A stretch of DNA of 64,000 nt from Nitrospirota bacterium (GTDB lineage: Bacteria; Nitrospirota; Thermodesulfovibrionia; UBA6902). This document shows, piece by piece, positions 1 through 7,503 of this stretch (positions are counted from its first letter, which is position 1; each line of letters begins with the position of its first letter). The notes under the pieces were generated by a model. That model searched no databases and was not told where the DNA came from. It saw only the letters and a program-made list of their open reading frames with translations. The DNA is taken from the NCBI GenBank assembly GCA_016214845.1, contig JACRMS010000033.1:1-64000 (forward strand). The letters run 5' to 3'. The translations under genes were made by a program, and so were the position numbers.

Positions 1-108
1 CTATATATGGCAGCACTGGAACTCGATAAAAAATGGACCATGCCTCTCAGAGGATGGTCTCAAGTCTATTCTCAAATCGCTATATTGTTTGAGGATAGGA
101 TACAGTGA
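1..108 (+). CDS. IS256-family transposase, C-terminal fragment (cut by window edge)
   Basis: The first 35 codons are open from the window edge to TGA at 106-108. The peptide contains LDKKWTMPLRGW followed by QIAILFEDRI, which is the typical ending of Mutator/IS256-type transposases (a K-W-T-x-P-x-x-x-W block, then an F-x-D-R end). Only the tail is present, so integrity of the element cannot be judged. The neighbouring DNA is AT-rich and holds genes of unknown function, fitting an accessory edge. The assignment rests on this short C-terminal motif alone. Confidence 0.72.
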   Translation, partial: LYMAALELDKKWTMPLRGWSQVYSQIAILFEDRIQ

Positions 109-142
109 AAATTGAACTTACACAGTTAGTGAGACAGTCTCA
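109..142. repeat. Probable right inverted-repeat end of the IS256-type element
   Basis: Directly after the transposase stop the sequence reads TTACACAGTTAGTGAGACAG (from 118). Position and the TTACACA start resemble the inverted repeats that close IS256-family elements just after the transposase gene. The last six or seven codons of the next minus-strand gene are encoded by this stretch, suggesting that the element landed in that gene. The other end lies outside the window, so the repeat cannot be confirmed here. Confidence 0.4.
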
Positions 143-591
143 TCGTTCTCCGCATTTAGGAATGCTGTGATAAACTCTGTAGCTGATTGTATATTTATAA
201 GTGATTTTGACGCTTTTTGCGAAGCAACATTTAGTTCATCTATTTTTTTGCCTGCTAAAGAGTTCTTTTTTGCGAGGTCTTCAAACATTTTTTCAGCATT
301 ACTTGCTTGCTCTGCGATTAAATCAATTGTCTCCGCTTGGTTTCCAATACGTCGCTTTAATTCAGAGATTACGTCTGCATCCGTTTTAGCTTGTATTTGA
401 GCTGCCTTAATAGAGCCAACATTTTCAATTGTTATCTCAATTAATCGATCGTACAACAAGAAAATCAATCCTAAAAAAGAACTAAAAAGACAAAAGAATA
501 TTACTGCTGCTTTGCTTTGTTTACTATAAATACCCCAGAATGCAACGACAAGACTAATAATAAAAAGAGAAATACCAAAATATTTTTCCAT
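118..591 (-). CDS. Two-TM coiled-coil membrane protein, possibly 3'-truncated by the IS
   Basis: The 157-aa product starts with two hydrophobic segments (about residues 5-22 and 28-47), then a long heptad-rich stretch (about 60-135) predicted to be coiled coil, with Ala/Glu/Lys/Gln bias. No enzyme motif is visible. The topology suggests a small inner-membrane protein with a cytoplasmic coiled-coil tail. The stop lies inside the likely terminal repeat of the IS256-type element, so the native C-terminus may be lost and the last residues (TVSLTV) may be encoded by the IS. There is no convincing Shine-Dalgarno sequence. AT-rich codon use matches the next gene and differs from the rest of the window. 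Function unknown. Confidence 0.55.
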   Translation of the reverse strand: MEKYFGISLFIISLVVAFWGIYSKQSKAAVIFFCLFSSFLGLIFLLYDRLIEITIENVGSIKAAQIQAKTDADVISELKRRIGNQAETIDLIAEQASNAEKMFEDLAKKNSLAGKKIDELNVASQKASKSLINIQSATEFITAFLNAENDETVSLTV

Positions 592-677
592 AAATTAATC
601 GCATTCCATCACGGATGTCTAACGTATCCCCCAAAAGTGTCCTGTAGCACTCCTTCTCTTTTATGCATCAACAACCC

Positions 678-1421
678 TTATTTATTGATTGCTTGTTTAG
701 AATCATCTTGTGTGTTTTCTACTTCTTTCATTAGTTCAGGAAAATCATCTTGAACGATGTCTGCTTCTTTTTTTATTTCCTTAGACTCAGATTTTCTGGA
801 CCATGAAAAAAGAAGAGTAATAAGAGAGATGAAAAATGTTGCAATCACAATCCAGAATGTTAGAGTTCCTCTTATCTGATCTTCAGCACTTGATCGTGTT
901 ATTAATTTAACAGAATGGGAAGCCTCGTCAATCAATTCGCCGTTCTTTACATCCCTTATTTCCAATAATAATATCGCCGTATTATCTATTGGAGGCTCTT
1001 CAAATCTAATAGATTTAGTCTTAAATTTAAATATTGCATTGCTGTTTGGGCCGACGACCGGAATATCCATTGGCATCAATGTAAATCTGCCTTTTTCGTA
1101 ACCTGATGCTCCTACCCTGCCACCACCTCGAGTTCGATAATCATATTTAAGAGTGGCATTTACCATAAGTGCTTTTGTAGGCATACTGTCATTGTTATTC
1201 AATCTAATTTCCAATTCAACTGGATAGTCATAAATAAAATCATTTACACCAAATCTTAGATACTCAAAAGTAGATGTGTATTCGACGCCTTCTATTTTTA
1301 AAGCAGGTAACTTCTGTCCATTTGAGGCGACAACATCAGTTAATTCCATTGTCAAAATTAACATGGACAGGACTGAAATCATAATGTGAATTAAATGGTC
1401 TCTCATTAGTTCAATGTTCAT
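678..1421 (-). CDS. Hypothetical exported/membrane protein with C-terminal TM anchor
   Basis: The 247-aa product has an N-terminal hydrophobic segment (about residues 10-30, signal peptide or anchor), an approximately 150-residue polar region rich in beta-type sequence, a transmembrane helix near residues 190-212 (FWIVIATFFISLITLLFSW), and a charged cytoplasmic tail. This looks like an extracytoplasmic beta-sandwich domain anchored by one helix. No family was recognised. The start could be 1421, with AAGGGA close upstream, or the second Met at 1406. It is AT-rich like the previous gene, which lies 86 bp downstream on the same strand. Confidence 0.55.
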   Translation of the reverse strand: MNIELMRDHLIHIMISVLSMLILTMELTDVVASNGQKLPALKIEGVEYTSTFEYLRFGVNDFIYDYPVELEIRLNNNDSMPTKALMVNATLKYDYRTRGGGRVGASGYEKGRFTLMPMDIPVVGPNSNAIFKFKTKSIRFEEPPIDNTAILLLEIRDVKNGELIDEASHSVKLITRSSAEDQIRGTLTFWIVIATFFISLITLLFSWSRKSESKEIKKEADIVQDDFPELMKEVENTQDDSKQAINK

Positions 1422-1662
1422 TTCCCTTAATTAAAAGCCCGCTCTTGTACATGAATTGCCCCCGCTGTCCGAAGAATTTGGAATTTCTTAAGAGCGTTAC
1501 TAATTTTACTGCGAGACAAGAAAGAACGCAAGAAAAAACGATGCAGAAAAAATTTGATTGTGATTACTTGAGAACGTCAAGAACAACAGCTTGCAACCCG
1601 TTTTAAAACATATTAATATTGTCATAGGCATTTCAATAATTGTCCGGGAGGCAAACACCGAT

Positions 1663-2811
1663 ATGCTTAACGTTCCTGTCCCATACGAAAAACTTCTCCT
1701 GTTTCAGGAGAGCATCGGCCTTGACAGCAGCGAGTTGAAAAAGCTGGGGCCGTTTAAATCCATCTTTATCAGCAGGAAAAAGGAGTTCGCCGAATATTTC
1801 TACGGCGTCTTCCTGGGCATCCCTGAGACTAAACTCATTCTTGAACACGTTCAGACCCCGGGGGTTTTGCGCAAGGCATGGGCGGGCTGGTTCGAGATGC
1901 TTTTCAGCTCGACATTGGACAATGAATTCATCGCCCGCCTCTGGAAGATCGGCTTGAGACATGTGGAGGTGAATCTCGACCAGAGATATTCAAACCTCGG
2001 CTTTTCCGTGGCAAGACAGTTTTGCCAGAACATCGTGTTCACAGAGGTCCCGCCTGATCAGGCAGGAGCTGTTTCTCAGCTTGTCAACAAGCTGCTGGAC
2101 TTTTGCCTGTTGATCGAGACAAGCGCCTATATCGAGGCCACCAGCAGATGCGATATAGAGATCATCAAGGGCATCGCTGACAAGATCAGAAACCGCGTGA
2201 TCGTCATCGGCGGATTCATCAGAAGGCTCCATAAAAAAAGCGACGTGAATGACCCGGCGTATGGTATCTACAACTCTTTGATAATGGAAAGTGTCTCATG
2301 CGAGCGCATGGTGTCCGACATCAAAACATACTTTGATATCTATGAAAAAGACCCGAAGATCATGTCCCTCCCGCTTGATAAACTGATCCGGAGCGCCCTT
2401 GACAGATTGCAGGTCAGGGAAAAATTCGGCAATGTCAAAATCGACGTGCGCCTTGACGCCTCCGCGCCGCAGGTCCTTGGCGACCGTGAAGAACTTGAGA
2501 ATGTTTTTTTTCATATTCTTGAAAACAGCCTTGAGGCGGTTGACCGGAAAAACCCGGTCGTACAGGTCTTCTCAATTGTGACTGATGCACTGCCTAACCG
2601 CGTCAGGATCGAGATATTCAACACAGGCATTCCTCCGGGCCCCGAAGAGATGGAGAAGATCTTTTCTCCCTTTTACTCAACCAAGCCTCTTGGCACGGGT
2701 TTTGGACTCGCCATCGCCAAGTTAGCGTTAAGGAAGAACTACGGTTCAATGACCATTGAGCCCGTGCCGGAAGAAGGGACGAAGGTGATAATGACCTTAT
2801 CGACACCCTGA
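1663..2811 (+). CDS. Globin-coupled histidine-kinase-like protein lacking the H-box histidine
   Basis: The first 150 residues form a protoglobin-type sensor. The segment IGLRHVEVNLDQRY contains the expected proximal haem His (His100) in the context seen in HemAT and other globin-coupled sensors. A kinase-type dimerisation region follows, then an ATPase domain with N-box (HILENSLEAV), F-box (IFSPFYSTK) and G2 box (GTGFGLAIAK). In the H-box the aligned sequence is ADKIRNR where kinases have AHEIRNP, so the phospho-accepting His is Asp173. The G1 box has Asn (FNTG). ATG at 1663 is preferred because GGGAGG lies 11 nt upstream; a TTG at 1591 is also in frame. No response regulator is adjacent. Likely role: O2 or NO sensing with non-standard output. 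Confidence 0.8.
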   Translation: MLNVPVPYEKLLLFQESIGLDSSELKKLGPFKSIFISRKKEFAEYFYGVFLGIPETKLILEHVQTPGVLRKAWAGWFEMLFSSTLDNEFIARLWKIGLRHVEVNLDQRYSNLGFSVARQFCQNIVFTEVPPDQAGAVSQLVNKLLDFCLLIETSAYIEATSRCDIEIIKGIADKIRNRVIVIGGFIRRLHKKSDVNDPAYGIYNSLIMESVSCERMVSDIKTYFDIYEKDPKIMSLPLDKLIRSALDRLQVREKFGNVKIDVRLDASAPQVLGDREELENVFFHILENSLEAVDRKNPVVQVFSIVTDALPNRVRIEIFNTGIPPGPEEMEKIFSPFYSTKPLGTGFGLAIAKLALRKNYGSMTIEPVPEEGTKVIMTLSTP

Positions 2812-2824
2812 TATTTGGTTCTCA

Positions 2825-2896
2825 GCCGCGAATCTCACGAATTGCCACGAATAAAAGATAAAATTATAATTCGTGTTCATTCGTGGAATTCGTGGC
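2825..2896. repeat. Intergenic inverted repeat of CACGAAT words
   Basis: Two 28-nt arms (2825-2852 and 2869-2896) are imperfect reverse complements built from repeats of CACGAAT, separated by 16 AT-rich bases. It lies between two convergent genes and would form a long hairpin. It is not a normal terminator because there is no clean T-run. It belongs to the class of simple palindromic intergenic repeats abundant in this window. Confidence 0.75.
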
Positions 2897-2915
2897 TAAA
2901 CTTTTCTATTCAGTT

Positions 2916-3608
2916 TTAATTCCTTTTCTCCCAACTCAAGGCCTTTGCGTAATGCTTAAACATTCTTTCGCGTTCTCTGAATTCCTTTGGATGCACCCTG
3001 CCCTTGCCGGTCACGCTTTTCATGTCGGCGTGGAGCATCTCATGATAGACCACATACTCAATGTAATAGCGAGGCACCCTTGAGGTATCGAGCACCGGGT
3101 TGATCCTTATTATCCCTTCGTCCCTGCTGAAGCTGCCGAGTATCCGCCTTCTGACGGCGCGCCTCGGGCATTTTGCGCCCCATGTGATTCTTGCGGAGAC
3201 CTTGCCGTCAAAATACTCGCTGTTCACAGAATGATATATATCGGTGAGGTCGTAAAATCTGCCGTCAGTTTTTAGTGTAATGCGCTTTGGCTTCCTCTTA
3301 ACATATTGCAAATGATCGCTGATAAATCTTCTGATGTGCGGGGTCTTTCCCTTTCTGCGTTTTATCATTCCCGTTATCTCGTCAAGGACCTCATCTCCCG
3401 CATTAAGGAACATCCTGTGGAGCCTGACCGAGATGGAATTCCCCCTCGGTCTCATTGAGATCATGCTTGTGGAATTTTCCGTGAAAATAAGCGAGACGGA
3501 CCTGCCCGCGGCTTTCTCAAAATGAGACCTGAGTGAACATTCATCATGAGAAAAGGGCAATGCTAATTGACTGGTCTTGTCTGCTGCGGAACGGTCTGGC
3601 ATTGACAA
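2916..3608 (-). CDS. SprT-like zinc metallopeptidase domain protein
   Basis: The C-terminal half of this 230-aa protein has the SprT-like pattern: YHSVNSEYFDGKV, then ITWG, LGSF, a strand with IRINPVLD, and the zinc-binding helix YHEMLHADM (HExxH) followed by HPKEF carrying a likely third ligand. The N-terminal 100 residues are basic and unassigned. SprT-like proteases include DNA-protein crosslink proteases and uncharacterised bacterial members, so the substrate cannot be stated. The gene is divergent from priA, with 46 bp between the starts, so both promoters lie in shared DNA. Start at 3608 (MSMPDRS) is the most upstream ATG and is not strongly supported by a ribosome-binding site. Confidence 0.75.
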   Translation of the reverse strand: MSMPDRSAADKTSQLALPFSHDECSLRSHFEKAAGRSVSLIFTENSTSMISMRPRGNSISVRLHRMFLNAGDEVLDEITGMIKRRKGKTPHIRRFISDHLQYVKRKPKRITLKTDGRFYDLTDIYHSVNSEYFDGKVSARITWGAKCPRRAVRRRILGSFSRDEGIIRINPVLDTSRVPRYYIEYVVYHEMLHADMKSVTGKGRVHPKEFRERERMFKHYAKALSWEKRN

Positions 3609-3654
3609 ATATTATACAGGTTTATCGTTTGAAATTTTAATGTACAATAAGACG

Positions 3655-5697
3655 ATGTCAGATCAGATGAAAGTAAATATCTTGTTCCCGATAAATGCCA
3701 ATGCGTTTACGTACCTGGTCCCTGAAGAGATACAAACAAAGATCAAGCCCGGCGCGCGTGTCCTTGCGCCATTTAAGAGGGGGAAGAAGGTGGGGATAGT
3801 TCAGAGCACAGAAGACAGAGCACAGAAGACAGAAGTCAGAAGGCAGAAGGCAGAGGTCAGAACAGGACAAAAAGCAGCAGGCACAGGCGTTAAGAAAGAA
3901 ATTATTCTGAAACCCATTGAGGAAGTGCTTGACGACGGGCCGCTTGTTCCTGAAAGTTTGTTGAAACTGATCGAGTGGACCGGGCAGTATTATATGTCTA
4001 CCGCAGGTCTGGCATTGAAAAATGCAATTCCGTCAGGGATCTTTGAAGGCAAGAAAGGCGGCAAAGGCAGGATCACTTATGATGATGAAATAAGGCCCGC
4101 GGCCATTTTCAATCTCACCTCTGAACAGGAAAAGGCCCTGACCGAAATTAACAAGGCACAATCAGGCGCCTTTCTCCTTCACGGCGTGACCGGAAGCGGC
4201 AAGACCGAGATATACCTCCGTGCCATTGAAGCGCTCGGCGATAAAGAGACGATCGTGCTTGTGCCGGAGATCGCCCTCACGACACAGATAATTGACAGGT
4301 TCCGCAGCCGCTTCAAAGACAAGGTCGCATTCTTTCACAGCGGACTTTCTCCGGGCGAAAGAATATCACAGTGGCGTAAGATCAGAAACGGCGAGGTCAG
4401 GGTCGCCATCGGGGTAAGGAGTGCGGTCTTTGCGCCTTTTAAAAATCTCGGTCTCATCATCATTGATGAAGAGCACGAGGCCTCTTACAAACAGTTTGAG
4501 GGCCTGCGGTACAGCGCGAGGGACGTTGCCCTTGCAAGGGCCAAGATAGAGGGGACTAAAATTGTCCTCGGTTCAGCCACTCCTTCTCTTGAGAGCTTCT
4601 ATCACGCGAAGAAAGGTAAACTCACTTACCTCGAACTGACCCACAGGGTAGAGCGGAAACCAATGCCGCAAGTCGAGATAGTAGACATGACAAAAGAGGA
4701 AAAGGAGTCCCTGTCATATTCAAAAAAACTGCTTGGTGTTTTAAAGGAGGCCCTCGCAAACGGCCATCAGTCCCTCATTTTGCTCAACAGGCGCGGATAC
4801 TCACCTTTTCTCATGTGCGTGGATTGCGGCTATACGTATAAATGCCCGGCGTGCAGCATTACTCTCACCTATCACAAGGACACAAAGACGCTGAACTGCC
4901 ATTACTGCAATTCATTTCTGGAACCGCAGGATGTCTGCCCTCAATGCAAGGGAGCGAAGATAAAATACATTGGGCTTGGCACGCAAAGGATCGAAGAAGA
5001 GCTTCAGGTCCTTATACCTGAGCTTGTCCTGAAAAGGATGGACCGGGACACCACGAGAAAAAAACTCTCGCATTACAGGATAGTGAAGGACATGGAGGGG
5101 AAAAAGATCGACGTGCTTCTTGGCACTCAGATGATAGCAAAGGGGCATGACTTCCCGGACGTGACGGTTGCCGCCGTGGTGTTTGCGGATGTGGCATTGA
5201 ACCTGCCTGACTTCAGGTCGTCGGAGAGGACCTTCCAGTTATTCACACAGCTTGCGGGAAGAGCTGGACGCGGCGATGCCCCCGGAAAGGTATTCATACA
5301 AACTTACGAGCCGCAACATTATGTCTTTAATTATGTTTGCGATCATGACTACATCGGGTTCTATCAAAACGAAATAGAGATGAGAAAGGAGCTGTCCTAC
5401 CCTCCGTTCAGTAAACTGATAAGGATCGTTTTCAATTTCAAAAGCAAAGATACCGCAAAGAAGATAATGAAAGATGTCTCAGCGAGAACTGCAAAGATAA
5501 GGGTCCCCGACATCACAATCCTCGGCCCTGCGCCTGCCCCGGTTGAAAAGATCAGAAATTACTGGCGGTGGCATCTCATCCTGAAAGGCAAGAATTCCAA
5601 GTCCCTCCGTCAGGCCGCGTCCGCTGTTTTGGAGACAATAAGAGATATAAAAGAAATAAAAATCGATGTGGACGTGGACCCGATAAACCTTTTGTGA
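3655..5697 (+). CDS. priA: Primosomal protein N' (replication restart helicase PriA)
   Basis: 680-aa DEAH-type helicase that reloads the replisome at stalled forks. Visible parts in order: N-terminal 3' DNA-binding domain (FPINANAFTYLVP), Walker A GVTGSGKTE, Walker B IIDEEHEASYK, the zinc-binding insertion with paired cysteines (CVDCGYTYKCPAC, CHYC, CPQC), and helicase C motifs (GTQMIAKGHDFPDV, QLAGRAGRG). Start is taken as ATG 3655; 3640 and 3667 are alternatives. Between the N-terminal and winged-helix regions, residues 52-70 are encoded by a tandem AGARGNC-type DNA repeat and are low in complexity (TEDRAQKTEVRRQKAEVRT), apparently an in-frame insertion in a linker. Confidence 0.96.
   Translation: MSDQMKVNILFPINANAFTYLVPEEIQTKIKPGARVLAPFKRGKKVGIVQSTEDRAQKTEVRRQKAEVRTGQKAAGTGVKKEIILKPIEEVLDDGPLVPESLLKLIEWTGQYYMSTAGLALKNAIPSGIFEGKKGGKGRITYDDEIRPAAIFNLTSEQEKALTEINKAQSGAFLLHGVTGSGKTEIYLRAIEALGDKETIVLVPEIALTTQIIDRFRSRFKDKVAFFHSGLSPGERISQWRKIRNGEVRVAIGVRSAVFAPFKNLGLIIIDEEHEASYKQFEGLRYSARDVALARAKIEGTKIVLGSATPSLESFYHAKKGKLTYLELTHRVERKPMPQVEIVDMTKEEKESLSYSKKLLGVLKEALANGHQSLILLNRRGYSPFLMCVDCGYTYKCPACSITLTYHKDTKTLNCHYCNSFLEPQDVCPQCKGAKIKYIGLGTQRIEEELQVLIPELVLKRMDRDTTRKKLSHYRIVKDMEGKKIDVLLGTQMIAKGHDFPDVTVAAVVFADVALNLPDFRSSERTFQLFTQLAGRAGRGDAPGKVFIQTYEPQHYVFNYVCDHDYIGFYQNEIEMRKELSYPPFSKLIRIVFNFKSKDTAKKIMKDVSARTAKIRVPDITILGPAPAPVEKIRNYWRWHLILKGKNSKSLRQAASAVLETIRDIKEIKIDVDVDPINLL
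3803..3866 (+). repeat. 7-bp tandem repeat tract inside priA
   Basis: About nine imperfect heptamers of the form AGARGNC (AGAGCAC, AGAAGAC, AGAAGTC, AGAAGGC and so on) follow one another. The tract keeps the priA frame open and encodes a charged linker. The same word family is found at 20407-20463 at the start of the large cytochrome gene. Confidence 0.85.
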
Positions 5698-5719
5698 GGG
5701 TATAGAATGATGGATGCGA

Positions 5720-5870
5720 TTAGACGGTTTGTCCATAAACTCAAACATTGAACTGTCATTCCCGCAGTCTGTTGAGCGGGAATCCAGTTTTTTTTATAAG
5801 TTCTGGATGCCCGATTACTAACTTCGGGCATGACGAAAATAAAAAAAGTCAGTTTATGGACAGACTCTAA
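5720..5870. mobile_element. MITE-like repeat, copy A
   Basis: About 150 bp with terminal inverted repeats: the right end reads GTTTATGGACAGACTCTAA and the left end TTAGACGGTTTGTCCATAAAC. Inside are two nested palindromes, TCATTCCCGC...GCGGGAATCCAG and CTGGATGCCCGA...TTCGGGCATGACG. Copies B (6711-6870) and C (57060-57230) share the whole plan. There is no transposase gene, so it is probably a non-autonomous element moved in trans. TA at both borders is compatible with a TA target. Confidence 0.85.
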
Positions 5871-5931
5871 GTAGCCGGGCCGCTATGATTAATATCATAT
5901 TTGCTCAAAAATTATCTTGATAATAATAAAT

Positions 5932-6282
5932 ATGATAAAAAGAGCGGCGTCGATAACAGCGGTTTTAATTATCTTCATTCAACTACTTGCCTGTTCCTTT
6001 GACTTAGGGAACAAAAGCGTAGCGCCCGCACAACAGGTGAACGTCCTTGCGGGCCCCGAATTCGGGACCGCACCTTTGACTGTGCAATTCAATGCAGCAG
6101 GGCCTGCTGTCAGCAGCGGAGGCACGGTATCCTATCTATGGAACTTTGACGACGGCAGGACTTCAACAGAGGCGTCGCCGCAGCATACATTCAATTATAA
6201 GGGGACCTATATGATTGCCCTGACTGTTACCGGAGCAAGTGGAGTAAAGGACACGGGCTGGGTGGTTATTATAGTAAATTAA
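5932..6282 (+). CDS. PKD-domain lipoprotein
   Basis: A short lipoprotein (116 aa from ATG 5932). A basic, hydrophobic signal peptide ends in the lipobox LLAC, and the mature part is a single PKD-type beta-sandwich (FGTAPLTVQFNAAGPAVSSGG, VSYLWNFDDGRTSTEASPQHTF, YMIALTVTG). PKD domains mediate protein or carbohydrate contacts at the cell surface. An in-frame TTG at 5917 exists, but the ATG gives a normal signal peptide. It sits between MITE copy A and a convergent PilZ gene with no functional partner beside it. Confidence 0.8.
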   Translation: MIKRAASITAVLIIFIQLLACSFDLGNKSVAPAQQVNVLAGPEFGTAPLTVQFNAAGPAVSSGGTVSYLWNFDDGRTSTEASPQHTFNYKGTYMIALTVTGASGVKDTGWVVIIVN

Positions 6283-6286
6283 CCAG

Positions 6287-6685
6287 CTACACTTCTTCGT
6301 CGACCAAGTGTCTTTTTTCTTCGAGGTATTCTTCAAGCTTGTGTAATTTGCCGTGCAGGAAATCCCGGATTTTTATCAGATTGCCTTTTACATCCGGCAA
6401 GCTGCCTTCCCTCTGGACCACCTTGCCTTTAAACTCCGATAAAAGCTTTGCGTCGGGGGGGATATAAAAATGCAGCACAACCTCCGCGCCTTCAGGCAGG
6501 GGGTCATCGGTTTCTACAAACACTTTCCCTTTGCTTGTATTAAGAAGGAAATTCGGACACTCCACCGGCACAGCATCGCCGTATTTAATTGCCAGGCATA
6601 GGGGGAAATGGACATGTTTTGTTTCCCTTGTGTCCCGGAAATATTCTTCAGCCTTGCCATTCTTATCTATGAAATACTTGTCCAT
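6287..6685 (-). CDS. PilZ-like domain protein
   Basis: About 132 aa from ATG 6685. The fold pattern is PilZ-like: CLAIKYGD near residue 30, FLLNTSKGKVFVETDDPLPEGAEVVLHFYIPP, then FKGKVVQREG. PilZ domains usually bind c-di-GMP, but the N-terminal RxxxR motif is not clear here, so binding is doubtful. The C-terminus is a charged helix (HKLEEYLEEKRHL). The reading frame stays open 15 codons upstream into MITE copy B, which offers another ATG at 6730; the MITE therefore may have replaced the original 5' end. Confidence 0.6.
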   Translation of the reverse strand: MDKYFIDKNGKAEEYFRDTRETKHVHFPLCLAIKYGDAVPVECPNFLLNTSKGKVFVETDDPLPEGAEVVLHFYIPPDAKLLSEFKGKVVQREGSLPDVKGNLIKIRDFLHGKLHKLEEYLEEKRHLVDEEV

Positions 6686-6710
6686 AAAAATTAGTAACGA
6701 GTAATAAGTG

Positions 6711-6870
6711 TTGTCCATAAACTCAAACATTGAACTGTCATTCCCGTAGTCCGCTGAGCGGGAATCCAGTCTTTTTTATAAGTTCTGGATGCCCGATTAC
6801 AGCCCCACGATTACGAAATTCGGGGGCAGACTTCGGGCATGACGAAAATAAAAGAAGTCAGTTTATAAGC
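6711..6870. mobile_element. MITE-like repeat, copy B (right end decayed)
   Basis: Same plan as copy A: left end TTGTCCATAAACTCAAACAT, core palindromes TCATTCCCG/CGGGAATCCAG and CTGGATGCCCGA/TCGGGCATGACG, with about 20 extra bases in the second loop. The right end reads GTTTATAAGCGC, so the inverted repeat is damaged. It lies between two minus-strand genes and extends the frame of the PilZ gene. Confidence 0.8.
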
Positions 6871-6875
6871 GCTCA

Positions 6876-7490
6876 CTATTTTATCTGCTTTCTCTTTTCC
6901 TCCAGTTCGACGTCGATGTCTTTTAATTGCTTCAGCTTTTCAGTTATCTTTTCATTTTCGCTTTCAAGTTCCTTGTTGGCGCTTTCAAGCTTTCTGATCT
7001 CTCTTTCAAGACCTTTGTTCGCGTTATGAAGATCATTGTTCGCGCTCTCAATATCAGAAATCCCTTCACTTAACCTTTCCGCCTGGTCTTTCAACTCTTC
7101 ATTCCGGCCGGAGAGCCTTACAATCTCTTCAAGCATGCGGCGCCAGTTTTTAATAAAGCCGTCCCTGCCGTATTTGGGATTTTGCGACTCAAACGTCTTG
7201 AGCTCATTTAATGCCCTGGGGTAATCAGGCGCCGGGTTTCTGTAATGTGAAAAGAGAAAGGCAAGCTTAAGATGCGCATTCACAGCGAAGTCTCCATCCG
7301 TCGGTTTTTTTGCCGCCTCCAATAACCATTCAATCTCTTTCTGAAATCCCGCAGACTTCAAAGTCCTGTACTCCGCGTAAAGGGTATCGGAGGGCATTTC
7401 CTTTTGAATGCTTATCACGGTGCATTGAGACGCAGATACTGCTAACAGGAGCAGAACGGCTATTCTGATGCTATTAATAAATTCGGACAT
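6876..7490 (-). CDS. Coiled-coil lipoprotein
   Basis: 204 aa from ATG 7490. The N-terminus is a signal peptide ending in ASQC, a plausible lipobox. A helical region (about residues 30-110) with TPR-like spacing follows (LLEAAKKPTDGDFAVNAHLKLAFLFSHYRNP), then a long coiled coil to the end (about 115-204, repeats of ESANKELESENE). The plan resembles the QseG/YfhG group of outer-membrane lipoproteins that accompany two-component systems, but identity is not claimed. It lies 13 bp downstream of the GGDEF gene on the same strand, so the two are probably cotranscribed and may act together at the envelope. Confidence 0.7.
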   Translation of the reverse strand: MSEFINSIRIAVLLLLAVSASQCTVISIQKEMPSDTLYAEYRTLKSAGFQKEIEWLLEAAKKPTDGDFAVNAHLKLAFLFSHYRNPAPDYPRALNELKTFESQNPKYGRDGFIKNWRRMLEEIVRLSGRNEELKDQAERLSEGISDIESANNDLHNANKGLEREIRKLESANKELESENEKITEKLKQLKDIDVELEEKRKQIK

Positions 7491-7503
7491 TTCGTATCCT
7501 GTG

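Noticed and set aside
3803-3866. CRISPR-like array in the tandem repeats of priA and elsewhere
   Set aside because: Units are 7-8 bp, contiguous and without unique spacers, and no cas gene is present.
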